DNA of 41,028 nucleotides, taken from contig NW_014578021.1 of assembly GCF_000485595.1 (NCBI RefSeq), forward strand, positions 67,043 to 108,070, in the 5' to 3' direction. Each line of letters opens with the position of its first letter. Positions within the stretch are counted from its first letter, which is position 1. The notes beneath the pieces are model-generated. The model worked only from the letters and a program-made list of their open reading frames with translations. It was not told where the DNA came from and did not search any database. The position numbers and the translations under genes were made by a program. Below are positions 11,464 to 26,059 of this stretch, one piece after another. Source of the stretch: Priapulus caudatus (taxonomy: Eukaryota > Priapulida > Priapulimorpha > Priapulimorphida > Priapulidae).

Positions 11464-13314
11464 GAGAGGAGAAGAGAGAGAGAGGGAATGTGTATGGTGT
11501 GGTGTAGCGTGAGAGAGAGAGAGCGAGAGAGGCGACGCTGTGTAACATCACGCATGAATGATTCGATCACGCATCGAATCATCGATCACGCATCGAATCA
11601 TTCGATGCATCCATTCGATGCGTGAATCGAATGATTCGATGCGTGAATCGAATGATTCGATGCCGTGAATCGAATGATGCATCGAATCATTCGATTCACG
11701 GCATCGAATCATTCGATTCGCGCATCGAATGATGCATCAACATTCGATGCGTGAATCGAATCATTCGATGCGTGAATCAAATGATTCGATGCGTGAAATC
11801 GAATGATTCGATGCGTGAATCGAATGATTCGATGCATCATTCGATTCACGCATGAATGATTCGATTTCATTCCAGCATCATCGATATCATTCAGCATACG
11901 AGAATCATTTGATTCACGCATCGAATCAGTCGATTCACGAGCTCGAATACGATTGCGATGCAACATTCGATGCGTGATCGAATGATTTCGATGCGCGAAT
12001 CGAATGATTCGATTCATCATCATTCACCGCAATCAGATGATTCGATTTCACGCACGAATCATTTGATTCATCCGCACGCATGACGATATCGTTCGCATTC
12101 AGCTCGAATGATTCGATGCATCATTCGATGCGTGAATCGAATCATCGATGCGTGAATCGAATCATTCCGATGCATTATTTCGATCAAGCATACGGCAATG
12201 ATTCGATCAGCAAGGGCATACGAATCATTTGATCAACAGCATCGAATCATTCATTCACGCATCGAATGATTTGATGGCATCATCGTGCCGTGAATCGAAT
12301 GATTCGATGCGTGAATCGAATGATGCTATGAAATCATTCGCTTCGCGCATCGAATCATGCTGATTCACGCATCGACATGATGCCATACGAATGATTTCGA
12401 TGCGTGAATCAAATGATTCTGATGCGTGAAATCAAATCAATATGCGATAAATCGAATGTTATATGTGATAAATCGAATGTTATAATTTGAAAATGCGAAT
12501 TTATAGTGACAATCGAATGTTAATCGCGATAAAATCAACCATTTTTCATAAAACAAAAATCGAATTATGCCACAGAGCAACATGCATCTTAAACGGTGCA
12601 TAGTCGTGTGGTGGTGGAAGTGGGGAAAGCGAGAGACGGACGATGAATGGATAGACCAGCAGATGCAATATATTGTAGGCAGTGGCTACGGTAGCCAGGC
12701 GTATCTTAAGATCGAGGCTACGGGTACGGCCAGTTCCATTGCCATTTCATACTTTAACGAGACAAAGATTGGCCGCGCGGTGGGTCGAGATATTTCGAAA
12801 TAACGCCTTGGGAATAAATTCACGATTGAGAGTTTAGCATGAGCTAGAACCCTAAACCGCCTTAACCTAACCGCTAAACCTAACCATAACCGTAAACCTA
12901 ACCCTAATCCTTAACGCCAACCCTAACACCTAACGCCAAAAAGGCGGCTTCTAACGACCGACGCGCTGGGCGTACCCGTCAGGCCACTGCGCTAATATTG
13001 TATATTTACGGCAATCCAGGCAGAGCGTCCCGTTGCGCAATCATGCGTGTACGCAAGTCGCGCCGATCACTGCATGTGTGAGTGGATGTCCGGATGCGTA
13101 GCCTGGAGGCTAGGCGACCGGTTCCGGACGCGTAGCCACTGCGAATATAAATACATAGGGGGGCCTATATGATAGTAATTACAAATTAGTATATCAAATG
13201 AAACCTAGGCTTCGCACCTTTACAGTACTCAGTAGGGCCTACCCGTCAGATTAAACGTATTATGCATTCTTACCCCTTACTGTCCTTGTCTATCTCTTTA
13301 CCGACTAACTTCAT
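1396..13314 (-). CDS. PELO: Pelota (ribosome rescue / no-go decay factor), complete, 12 exons
   Basis: Pelota (Dom34 in yeast) enters the empty A site of stalled ribosomes with the GTPase HBS1L and, with ABCE1, splits them in no-go and non-stop mRNA decay. It is cytoplasmic. Coding exons, 5' to 3' on the minus strand: 13314-13274, 9573-9481, 8971-8821, 7437-7347, 6783-6620, 6011-5951, 5116-5076, 4581-4461, 4069-3949, 2261-2190, 1980-1874, 1484-1396. They total 1152 nt, giving 383 aa and a stop (human protein 385 aa). All eleven introns are GT-AG and all phases close. Visible landmarks are the MKLV start, PEDMWHAYN (about residues 21-29), MGAYHTIDLE at the start of exon 4, the basic PRKRKG (168-173), LASPGFVK (207-214), DPDRAFYG near the end of exon 9, ISDELFR in exon 10, FSSLHVSGE in exon 11, LGQLTGVAAILRFP and an acidic tail. 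As expected for Pelota there is no eRF1 GGQ motif. Introns range from 0.2 to 3.7 kb and are full of repeats. Confidence 0.97.
1874..1980 (-). CDS. PELO: PELO exon 11
   Basis: Acceptor TTTCAG, donor GTAAGT. It encodes GERKRYVSLVESVRENGG then DVKIFSSLHVSGE, part of the C-terminal domain that contacts ABCE1/HBS1L in known structures. A longer open frame (1870-2139) in another phase is a shadow. Confidence 0.95.
2190..2261 (-). CDS. PELO: PELO exon 10
   Basis: The acceptor follows a long poly-pyrimidine run (TTTTTTTTTGCAG); the donor is GTAGGC. It encodes VKHVECANESQAIETLLISD and then ELFR, a strongly conserved Pelota segment. Both ends are phase 2. Confidence 0.95.
2321..3561 (+). mobile_element. 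Repeat family A copy 1 (about 1.2 kb) in PELO intron 9
   Basis: It begins near AACAAGTGCCGC and ends with a hairpin (ATCTGACTATGTCAGAT) followed by GAGCTAAAAA, preceded by a run of GGAC units (about 3462-3511). A related copy lies at 7491-8687, an inverted shorter one at 26938-27812 and a left-end fragment at 10351. The interior carries no recognisable coding sequence. Shared blocks include GAGGGTCAAAAGGTTATC and CATTTCATGGTCCTTTCAAT. Confidence 0.75.
3949..4069 (-). CDS. PELO: PELO exon 9
   Basis: Acceptor TGTTACAG; the donor is a less common GTCAGT. It encodes VLSDPTVTAKLADTKAAAEV, then KALEQFYTILQLDPDRAFYG, the entry into the C-terminal domain. Confidence 0.96.
4461..4581 (-). CDS. PELO: PELO exon 8
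   Basis: Acceptor GATGTAG, donor GTGAGC. It encodes DQFYEYMFQVAVKMDNKLLL, then ENKSKFVLVHASSGFKHSLK, in the central domain. Confidence 0.96.
5076..5116 (-). CDS. PELO: PELO exon 7 (41 nt)
   Basis: A very short exon, acceptor TTTTACAG and donor GTGAGA, encoding VVKCVLLASPGFVK. Flanking phases (1 and 0) agree with exons 6 and 8. Confidence 0.95.
5532..5793. mobile_element. Near-perfect foldback element, 262 bp, in PELO intron 6
   Basis: Two arms of about 115-120 bp are reverse complements with only a few mismatches (the left begins ATCTAAAAATATTATTTTT; the right ends with its complement). The spacer is about 25 bp of AT-rich sequence near 5652-5680. No open frame. Transcribed in the PELO pre-mRNA it would form a long intramolecular duplex. 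Confidence 0.9.
5951..6011 (-). CDS. PELO: PELO exon 6
   Basis: Acceptor GTTCTAG, donor GTATGT. It encodes GLQKFFDQIMQALLRHVNFD, corresponding to the human segment before DVVKC. Confidence 0.95.
6315..6579. mobile_element. Inverted-repeat element with TTAGGG core, PELO intron 5
   Basis: Arms of about 80 bp (outer sequence AGGGTCTATTCCCCCCAGGG on the left; its complement ends at 6579) flank a core with four TTAGGG-like units (6403-6433). The element ends only 40 bp from the exon 5 donor. A matching core lies at about 9660-9755 and a matching arm at about 33998-34040. Confidence 0.85.
6620..6783 (-). CDS. PELO: PELO exon 5
   Basis: Acceptor ACTGTAG, donor GTGCTG. It encodes ESACDPTVHADLGAVIMQEG, then IAHVCLITPAMTLVRAKLE and the basic stretch PRKRKG at residues 168-173. 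The exon is GC-rich compared with its introns. Confidence 0.96.
7347..7437 (-). CDS. PELO: PELO exon 4
   Basis: Acceptor TTATTTCAG, donor GTAAGT. It encodes MGAYHTIDLELNRKFTLGKS and EWDSITMERV, closing the N-terminal domain. Confidence 0.96.
7491..8687 (+). mobile_element. Repeat family A copy 2, interrupted, in PELO intron 3
   Basis: It starts AACAAGTGCCGCAGAGCGAC like copy 1 and ends with the same type of hairpin followed by GAGCTAATAAA, after a run of CGGAC units (8584-8637). A different repeat (7925-8229) sits inside it. It is separated from exon 4 by about 50 bases. Confidence 0.75.
7925..8229. mobile_element. Short repeat with ACCTCCGCCAA ends, nested in family A copy 2
   Basis: It begins ATTACCTCCGCCAAAGG and ends near TTGGTGGAGGTCTGTGCTCT, so the ends are partly inverted copies. 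In between are GTTTGTGGGTTTGTGGG repeats and a TTAATTAA run. I recall closely similar repeats from many animal genomes, but I cannot verify that here. Confidence 0.65.
8821..8971 (-). CDS. PELO: PELO exon 3
   Basis: Acceptor GCTTGCAG, donor GTATGT. It encodes KVQTESSTGTSSSSRVRLTL, then RVEGIDFDTQGCMLRVKGRN and VTENEHVK, the N-terminal beta-rich domain. Plus-strand open frames here are shadows. Confidence 0.96.
9481..9573 (-). CDS. PELO: PELO exon 2
   Basis: Acceptor GCTATAG, donor GTAAGG, phase 2 at both ends. It encodes SITLTPENPEDMWHAYNIIT, then VGDTIRGSTF. Confidence 0.95.
10351..10480 (+). repeat. Repeat family A fragment (left end)
   Basis: AACAAGAGCCGCAGAGCG and the following TTAGGCGCAGATATGCAGA block match the inverted copy whose outer end lies at about 27690-27812. 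Confidence 0.6.
11431..11530. repeat. (GA)n tract
   Basis: Interrupted GAGAGA microsatellite in two blocks separated by a TGTGTATGGTGTGG spacer. The arginine/glutamate open frames across it are low-complexity artefacts. Confidence 0.9.
11540..12505. repeat. Palindromic satellite, unit about 20-21 bp (GAATCGAATGATTCGATGCGT)
   Basis: Dozens of units built from ATCGAATGATTCGAT plus GCGTGAATC or its complement, in both orientations and progressively decayed towards 12500 (AATCGAATGTTA). Each unit is itself near-palindromic (CGAATSATTCG). The open frame 11709-12023 (minus) is a repeat artefact. Confidence 0.9.
13274..13314 (-). CDS. PELO: PELO exon 1 (start codon)
   Basis: ATG AAG TTA GTC, giving MKLVGKEIDKDSK and two bases of the next codon, then donor GTAAGA. 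MKLV plus the acidic/basic stretch is the conserved Pelota N-terminus, and phase 2 fits exon 2. It is too short to find as an open frame; I found it by searching for MKLV followed by a donor in the right phase. Confidence 0.88.
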
Positions 13315-13744
13315 ATTAAATTTCTTATTTTAAATATATTAATTATTATATAAAATCATTTCAAGAGCTCTAAAATCGTTTCCCAATTTTCATCATCATG
13401 GTCCACGAACTCCGCCATGACAAATTGACAACATCGACAGCCGATGTTCCTGCCCTCTATTGTACGACGGCCTAAGATCCTAGATTTTATTTTTCAAATG
13501 TTTACATCATTTTTATTACGTAATGATATTTTCATTACGTTTTTGTATATAAAGTATTTAATTTAATTTTTAATTTTTTTAATTGCCATTGAAGTTTGTA
13601 TTTCAATTACCTTGCATGTAAGGTAGGTACCAGTCAGTACGCAATCTGGCTACGTTATTTGTTTTAGCTTATGCGCAATATATCAGCAGAAGAGTTATAT
13701 TTTCTGATGACTTTGCATATATGGTTAGAGGGTTATACCACAGG

Positions 13745-13778
13745 CACAGACTAACGGATACGTATCCGTTAGTCTGTG
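13745..13778. repeat. 34-bp perfect palindrome
   Basis: The centre is between 13761 and 13762 (GGATAC/GTATCC); each 17-base half is the exact complement of the other. It lies just before a poly-G/poly-A block and the CACGCA array. Confidence 0.9.
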
Positions 13779-13984
13779 GTTATACTTTCAGAGCGCCGAA
13801 AGTGGGGGGGGGGCAGGCAGGGCGGCCACCCCTAAATCCAAAAAGTGGAGGGGCAAAACCAAAAAGCCCCCCCAAAAAAAGAAGAATGAGAAATAAAAAA
13901 TAAAATGTATGAGCTAAGACTTGTTAATTCTAACGTTAAAAAACGAATTTATACATCCATTTTAAGTTTTCGCTGCGCGCTTTG

Positions 13985-14850
13985 CGTGATTGACGCTCAC
14001 GCGTCGCACACACGCGCTCTTGCCATGCACAGCACCGCACATACTCGCTCATGCACACACACCGCACACACGCGCTTCAGCCACACACGTCGCCACACCG
14101 CGCGCTCACGCACACACGTCCGCACACGCGCGCTCACGCACACACGGCGCGCTCATGCACATACGCGCCACGTCGCACACACGCGTTCACGCACATACTC
14201 GCTCACGCACACACGTCACAACACATCGCGCTCACGCACACACGTCACACACACGCGCTCACGCACACCACGCGACCGTCACACAGCATGCGCTCACGCA
14301 CAGCACGCGCTCACGCACACATGCACACACACGCGCGTCACGCAGCACCAGCGTTCGCACACAGACGCGCTCACGCACACCATGTCACCACACACGAACC
14401 CTCGCTCACGGAACACACGTCACACACACACGCGCACACAATGCCGCTCATGCACACGACGGCCGCACACAGCGCGCTCATTCTTGCAGCACACGTCATC
14501 ACAGCACGGCGCTCTACTGGCACGACCCGGCTCACGCACACGACACGCGCTCACGCCAACACGCGCTCACGCACACAGGCCGCACAAACCGCGCTCACGC
14601 ACACACGTCGCACACGAACGGCGCTCACGCACACACGTCGGCACATGGCAGTAGTCTGGGGTCGGTGGCCTTTGGTCGAACGCTCACGGCACGACAACGT
14701 CCGGCGCTCGTAAACAGCACACACGTCGCGCAATCAGGACCACACACGGTCGCGCATCATTGACGCAACATACGTCTTCGCTCACGCACCACACGTCGGC
14801 GCATCAACGCACACTACGTCGCGCACGCACGCGCTCACGCACACAACGAT
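13985..14850. repeat. CACGCA/CGCTCACGCACACACG minisatellite array, about 0.87 kb
   Basis: Imperfect repeats of GCTCACGCACACACGTC with variable CA content. It is strongly strand-asymmetric (C/A on the plus strand) and not coding. Confidence 0.9.
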
Positions 14851-15002
14851 AACAAAATCGTCGAGCACCCACCCTTAGGGTGCTTTGCCCCCCCCCCCAA
14901 TCCAAAACTGGGCTTCGCGGGCGCGCCTGTAACGTTATATAATGGTTAGAGGGTATCGCAGCATGAATATCCCTCCTTCGGGAATGTTGAAAACATACAG
15001 GT

Positions 15003-15092
15003 ATTAGAGTACCTCCATAAAGAGGATCCATAACGAGGATTTTCCACAAAGAGGATTTTCCATAAAGAGGATTTCTTATGGAGTACTCTAAC
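15003..15092. repeat. Short hairpin with internal tandem repeats
   Basis: Ends are inverted (ATTAGAGTACCTCCAT versus ATGGAGTACTCTAA). The interior has three to four copies of AAAGAGGATTTTCCAT. Probably a very small non-autonomous element. Confidence 0.6.
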
Positions 15093-15100
15093 AGGTATGA

Positions 15101-17207
15101 CATCGTACTGCGCATCCAGAGAGACCGGTCAAGATGGCGTTGCGGCAAAAGATCGCGTTGTTTCCCCGACCGCCGAAGATAGCGGTTAAGCCTGGCACTG
15201 TCCGCAGTAGGACTGGCGCACGCGACCGGCGGGTGTTGTATGTGATCTCGCGCTGGGCCGCGCTATAGAGAATCGCGCGCCGAAGGAGGGCGGTCTGCGC
15301 GCAATCCGTATAGTGGGAAGCGTAACATCGCGGCAGTTTTCGTCTCAGCACCAGGCGGCTCGGCTATGGCGGGCCTTCGGTGGGCAGTTGCTGCTGTTGC
15401 TGCTGCCTGCAGAGGGGTGTTGCTATCCCGTTGGCGTGGAGGTGAGTCACGTGATACGTTGACTGATAACGGTACGCTCTACTCCAACACGCCACCACTA
15501 TCCCACATAATATATATGTGTCGCCGCCGCCTATAATATAGCATTGGACCACAAAAATTAATCTATGGTGTGGGACAGTATCATGATGCAAACCGAACCT
15601 ACCTAGCCACCCTAACCAACTTTAATCCTAACGCCTAACCCTACCTACGCCTACCCTGAACGGCCTACTGATGACGCTAACCCTAATCCTAAAACTATCC
15701 CAACGATAGTGCTGACCACGTTGCGGTCACGCTCCGCTCCACGCCCGGCGGATAGCATTACCGCTGTGGAGCCGCGCTGGGCGCGGGGCGAGTTTTTTGT
15801 TAGCTGTTTGGCTGGCTTTCGTCGATGTCTACCTTAGCTACGTGTAAAAACTGGCACGGACCACCCACCCCAGTGCTCGCAGTATTCGCAAGAGCCCACG
15901 CCAGCGCAGTCGGTGCTTCGCCCGACGTCCTGTCTGCCAGCGGGCGCGCGGGGTCAATAGTGGTAACATTACGCACGGTACAGTCAGGCGCCTGCACAGG
16001 CAGTGAGCGCGGTTTGAAGATAGTCTAGGCCGCGCCCCCGCCGTGGAGCGCGCGTACGACACTTCGCTAGAAAGCTCTGTGATAGACATTAACGCGTATA
16101 CTCGGCACCTAGCGCCCGTCATGGTGCGGCCATTACGGAGGCTGAGCGCGTCATCGCTGATTGACGAAATTTCTTGCATTTTTTGTAGGGAGTCACTCCC
16201 CGTCTTAGCCAGAGGCGCGCCAACGCCAAAAAAGTGTTAGGGCCGTTGGAGATGGCCTGCCTGCCGTCCATCGCGAAATGTCGGTTGGATTGCGCCAGTT
16301 TTCGCGTAGTGACGTTTTTCATGACCCGTGTCTCAGATATCTGCTAAGTGGACACAAAAGGGGGCGGGTTATTCGCGTTAGGCGCGGCTTTGGCCCGCGA
16401 GCTGTGCGGCTGCGCGCAAAAAACCGGGGCCGCAATCCGATCTAGTGGCCAACATGTCTATAAATTTTGAGCACTTACAATGCATGAAGCATATCTTCGT
16501 TGCTATCGAAATTCCAACAAACTTAATAAAATATTTAGGCAATGCTATGTTAAAAAGTGCATTTATTTTACCCACATTACTATCCATCAATACTATTAAC
16601 AGTAAGCCTCGGATGTGAACAGGTTTTTCTTCCACGACAGATCAACGACGTTCGCGTATATAGGCGTCGGATACGACCGCCCAGCATCGCACGAGTCTCC
16701 ACGTACGTCAGCGAGCGAGTAACCGTCTCGTATTCGTGAATACGACTTCGCTCCGAGGTTGCGAACGCACTGTACGCAATCCTCGACCACTCCACGTCGA
16801 GTCCCTAACGTGACATCAGCGACCAGCCGCTCGGCGAAACATGGCAGCGACCTAAGTCCCCTAACTACTCGGGATCGCTCCGTACGTCTCACTCATACGT
16901 CGCGTATGCGCGCGACGACACCGCGAGGGCTTGGAGTGAAGGACGGAATCGACCCCCTCCGCCCGGAGCGACCGGGAAACTCTAGCTGATCGTCGCTGCG
17001 ACAGGACGTTCCAAAGGCGTCGCTTCGCAAGCGAGTGCCTGCAAAAGTCAACGGCGTAGCGCGTGTGGAAGAGGCGGGTAAACTGCGGTGACACAGCTAG
17101 CAGCAGTGACGACGTGTGTAAGCTACGGTCCAGTGTGACACAGCTAGCAGCATGTGTCTTAGTGTCGATGAACGTCTCGTTAGCGGTGGCTCATTAAGAC
17201 GATCGCG
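15101..17207. other. GC-rich, CpG-rich block between PELO and METTL1
   Basis: A CpG-rich segment with many short open frames on both strands and no protein I recognise. It includes an AAGATGGCG motif at 15132-15140 (resembling a YY1 site or start-codon context), a CCCTAA-like tract at 15610-15693, and an exon-like ATG at 15366. An AATAAA on the minus strand at about 16562-16567 could serve METTL1. Confidence 0.45.
15366..15441 (+). CDS. Possible first coding exon of an unidentified gene (candidate mitochondrial presequence)
   Basis: ATG followed by 25 codons, then G and a strong donor GTGAGT. The peptide MAGLRWAVAAVAAACRGVLL then SRWRG is Ala/Val/Arg-rich with no acidic residues, as in mitochondrial targeting sequences. 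I could not find a second exon with recognisable protein in the next 2 kb, and the peptide is too short to identify. It would be divergent from PELO and convergent with METTL1. A chance ATG plus donor in GC-rich DNA is quite possible. Confidence 0.25.
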
Positions 17208-22449
<5,242 letters not shown>

Positions 22450-23536
22450 TGTATCTTCTTGCACTGTTTAAATATAATTCGCTATGTAGCATGATACTGA
22501 TACTGATACTGATAGTGATAGTGATAGGATGGTGATACTGATGATTTTGTATGTTTACGACGTACGGCGTGATCTACGGCGTGATACACGCTACCGCCAC
22601 CTATTGGAAATAAACCAAATTTATTGCAACATTTATATATTTTTTAATATATTATACATATATTTTACAAACCCTTGATAATTGTAAACAGTACACTACA
22701 GTGTTACAATAATAAGCAAATGTGCATGCAAACTAATTAACCCTTTTATTTGAGAATTTTATTAATGTAATCATGATTTAATCCATCATAAGATTGCTAC
22801 GAGAGTAGTTGCCATTGCCTTGCAAGTTGCTTCACCTAGTAGTCACACGAGTGTTTGGACATCTTATTTAGTAAAAAACCTGAGGATTACTGGATTATGT
22901 CTACCATTAATTCAAGATGCACAATCTAATTTGTGGAAATTGAGTAGAAGTGGGAAAAAGGTTAGAGGAACCAGCAGATTTCGGAATAGCGCAATCAAGG
23001 ACATTAATATGTATATACTTTAACTTTCACACTTCTTGCTTACTTATTTACAATATTACAGCGTTATATATTTTCCCTTGGTACGGCTCTCATTGATGCA
23101 TTAATTTTTTAGTGAATTAATAATTTCCCGCTAGGCAATGTCATCCACGTTCCCCCCCCCACCCGAGTTTCTTGCAGTATGTGTAACAATTTTATACCGG
23201 CTCCATACTTGTAAATGAACAGAGATTAGCAACCTTCCAAAATCCTAAAATGGTCAATCATACTGTTGAGGGTGAATGCACTAAGTCTAATGGCAGAGAA
23301 GCAATATTTGTATCGTAACTTTTCAGATTTGCGTAACCAAGTTTCGACACGCGTATATTTTTCGACGCAGCAGTGTATTTCCGACAGGCGGTAAACAGGA
23401 AGTAAAAAAAACAAGAGCACGACACAGTCAAAAACCAAAAAAGAAAGACGCCGAGATAAGTTTTCGCACCAAAGCGATTTATTCACGTTTCGTCGCCATC
23501 AGAATCGCGTAGGGGGCGCCGCCGCCGCGTCGCCGC
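22450..23536. other. Intergenic between METTL1 start and RPS20 3' end
   Basis: It contains a GATACT/GATAGT hexamer run (about 22493-22545) near the METTL1 start and AT-rich DNA. No further gene is recognised; the 67-86 aa open frames lack motifs. Confidence 0.5.
23478..23483 (-). promoter_or_regulatory. RPS20: RPS20 poly(A) signal (AATAAA on minus strand)
   Basis: TTTATT on the plus strand lies 54 bases beyond the RPS20 stop codon, a spacing that fits the short 3' UTR typical of ribosomal protein mRNAs. Confidence 0.75.
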
Positions 23537-23839
<303 letters not shown>

Positions 23840-24784
23840 CTATGCAGGCCATTATGCATGGTGAGAAATTAACGCGAGTCCGGAGTCAAATACTCCTCGA
23901 TTTACTGTCGGACTCCCTGATTTTACATATGCAGGAGTCCGTGTGACTCCCTGAAAATTCTGCTATACTAAAGGGACAGTAGCCTCTAGGATTTTACTGC
24001 ATACAACTGTACTTACTGTATAACAAATCGTCTATACCCACACGTATTTGTTACCAGATACCTAATTTAATTGTTATAATTAATTACACATCAACGCTAC
24101 GAAATTTGAACGGCGCCATGATACCCGCGACCGTGCTGCCACCCAGAAAAAGTTGCGTATTTGACAATTTATTTTGCACGTTACAGATGGAGGGCTAATC
24201 ACAAAAGTGCAATTATATTTATACCTAAATGCTATTTAACTAAACGATATTTTAGAGCAAATTTATCCATATTATAATGGAAACTATATGTTGTTTATAA
24301 GATATTACAATCCTTTTGCTTTTAAATGAATAAATAAGAAACACCCTCAGTCTGTAGCCCTTGGCTGGAAAGTGGTTTCGCGCAACTTATCAGATCGTGC
24401 GCTTTGAGTGGCGCCACCGCCGTTGTAATCAAACTGTAGTCGTTAGTTTTAAAACATTTTTTAATAATATTTTTGACGGTGATTGAACCATGAAACTTTT
24501 TATGTAGCATAATTTTAACATAAATTAACTGAAAATAACCCTAGAATCTAGAGTAAACGATCCCTTACACTAACTAGTTCGTTCCATAGCTCGGCCTCGC
24601 GGAATTACTATATTTTTTCAGCAAATGTCCAAAGAAAAATTGGCAGACGTGCAACCGCATGAATCTTCAAAATAAGCACATGCGTTATTGTTAATAACTT
24701 TAGTTTTGAACTTCAGACTGCAGACTCCCTCTTTTTCAAAAGTTCATTTCTACCCCTATCTATGTCTTGATAATATTTTATATC

Positions 24785-25190
24785 TAGTTCAGCTGCTCCT
24801 CTAGCTCCCTTGATTAGGTTTGCACACACCTGAGATGACAAATCGTAATTAGTAATTATTATCTAGGTGTTAATAATATTTTATATCTAGTTCAGCTACT
24901 CCTCTTTAGTTCCCCGGATGACGTCTGCACACACCTGCAATTATATCTAGTTCAGCTACTCCTCTTTCGCTGACCTTGATTAGGTCTACACAAACAACCG
25001 GATGACGTCTGCACACACCTGCAATTATATCTAGTTCAGCTACTCCTCTTTCGCTGACCTTGATTAGGTCTACACAAACACCGAAGATTACAAATTGTAA
25101 TTAGTAATTATTACCTGTGTTAATAATATTCTATTTCTAGTTCAGCTACTTTTCTTTAGCTTCCTTGATGAAATTGACACACGGCTACAA
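24785..25190 (-). repeat. Degenerate tandem copies of the RPS20 exon 2 acceptor region
   Basis: About five units each contain an imperfect copy of the first 35-45 bases of the RPS20 3' exon, and some also carry its 3' splice site. The first (near 24789-24860) keeps CTCAG followed by GTGTGTGCAAACCTAATCAA and also the intronic GACAAATCGTAATTA. Units share a TTATATCTAGTTCAGCTACT linker. One copy (about 24969-25012) is duplicated again at 25043-25081. Confidence 0.85.
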
Positions 25191-25892
25191 CAATATGATT
25201 AGTAACCAATAATAATTGATACATTTATAATGCACGGCAGATGGATCGATACTGTAACCCAGCAGGGTGACGTATCGTCCACGCACGAGTCAAGTTTCTG
25301 CCTCCAGCCATACTTAATTTTTATTTCATTAATTGATTTTACTTGACCATTAGTTTCCCCGATGGTAGATTGGTAAATGAAAGTGTCAATGACACTGTAG
25401 CTCACCTTGGGTGTGATAGAAGAGGGAAGGGGGATATATAAAGCAAGAGTATATATATGGGAGAACTCCCATTATATACTCTTGATAATTATATATGCAT
25501 AAGTTTTGATGCGAAAATAAATGTTTCAGATCTGAAAGTCTGAAATCTTGACGAGAGATGGCGCTACGCCTAAATGATCGCCATTTTGGTTTTCGAATAT
25601 CGCGCAAATAAAAACAATAAAATACTCCAGTCAAATTAATGTAACGAAGAATCTGAAACATAATATTACACATATATAGGTACGATTGTAAAGTTGTTGA
25701 CCAGTTAGACGAAATAAATGTATAAATAGGACGTTGTCATCTCTCCCAGAAGAGTAACAACTGTTTTGGGACTAGCCTTACACATTCACATGCCAAAAGT
25801 TATCGTTGGCCGTAGGCAGACACTGAAATGCATAGCGAAATTGCCAAAATCAACCTAATTTGCATAATTTAAAAAAAATATCAAAACCCGTG

Positions 25893-26049
25893 TGATGTTT
25901 TGGGGCCAATCCTTATTCATTCACGTACTAGAAATGAGCAAAATCCGTTGAACCTGAATTGACTTATGGCCATTTCCATTTTTGCCAAAAAGTGGACGTG
26001 ACTCGAAAGTAGGCCAACCGGCGTGTTCCAAAATAGGACGTTCAAACCT
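25893..26049 (-). repeat. Repeat R, inverted partial copy ending at the gap
   Basis: The block from AAAACCCGTGTG to AGGACGTTCAAACCT is the reverse complement of part of the repeat at 28568-28930 (for example GCAAATTCGTTGA and ATGGCCATTTCC-like segments). The contig stops inside the repeat. Confidence 0.75.
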
Positions 26050-26059
26050 NNNNNNNNNN
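26050..26059. other. Assembly gap (10 N)
   Basis: Ten N characters. Sequence order and orientation across this point are not directly supported; see the RPS20 finding. Confidence 1.

Larger units (their letters stand above)
9574..13273 (-). other. PELO: PELO intron 1 (3.7 kb), repeats only
   Basis: No second gene is recognised inside. Contents in order: an element core with CCCTAA units (about 9660-9755), a family A left-end fragment (10351 onward), a CCCTAA run (10571-10586), a hAT-like end motif CAGGCGCGGATTTAGG at about 10992, a (GA)n tract (11431-11530), a palindromic satellite (11540-12505) and a degenerate CCCTAA/CCTAAC tract (12847-12940). The 78-aa frame at 12567-12803 has no recognisable motif. 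Confidence 0.7.
13315..15100. other. Intergenic upstream of PELO, no gene recognised
   Basis: AT-rich for about 0.4 kb (presumed PELO promoter; no clear TATA box), then a perfect palindrome at 13745-13778, then the CACGCA-type array. Long open frames at 13905-14763 consist of His/Thr/Ala/Arg repeats and are artefacts of the array. Confidence 0.5.

Noticed and set aside
11249-12023. Open frames of about 80-104 aa on both strands
   Set aside because: They cover the GA microsatellite and the palindromic satellite; composition follows the repeat unit.
13905-14763. Three overlapping open frames of 220-257 aa
   Set aside because: All consist of His/Thr/Ala/Arg repeats produced by the CACGCA array; open frames exist in all three phases at once, so coding is not supported.
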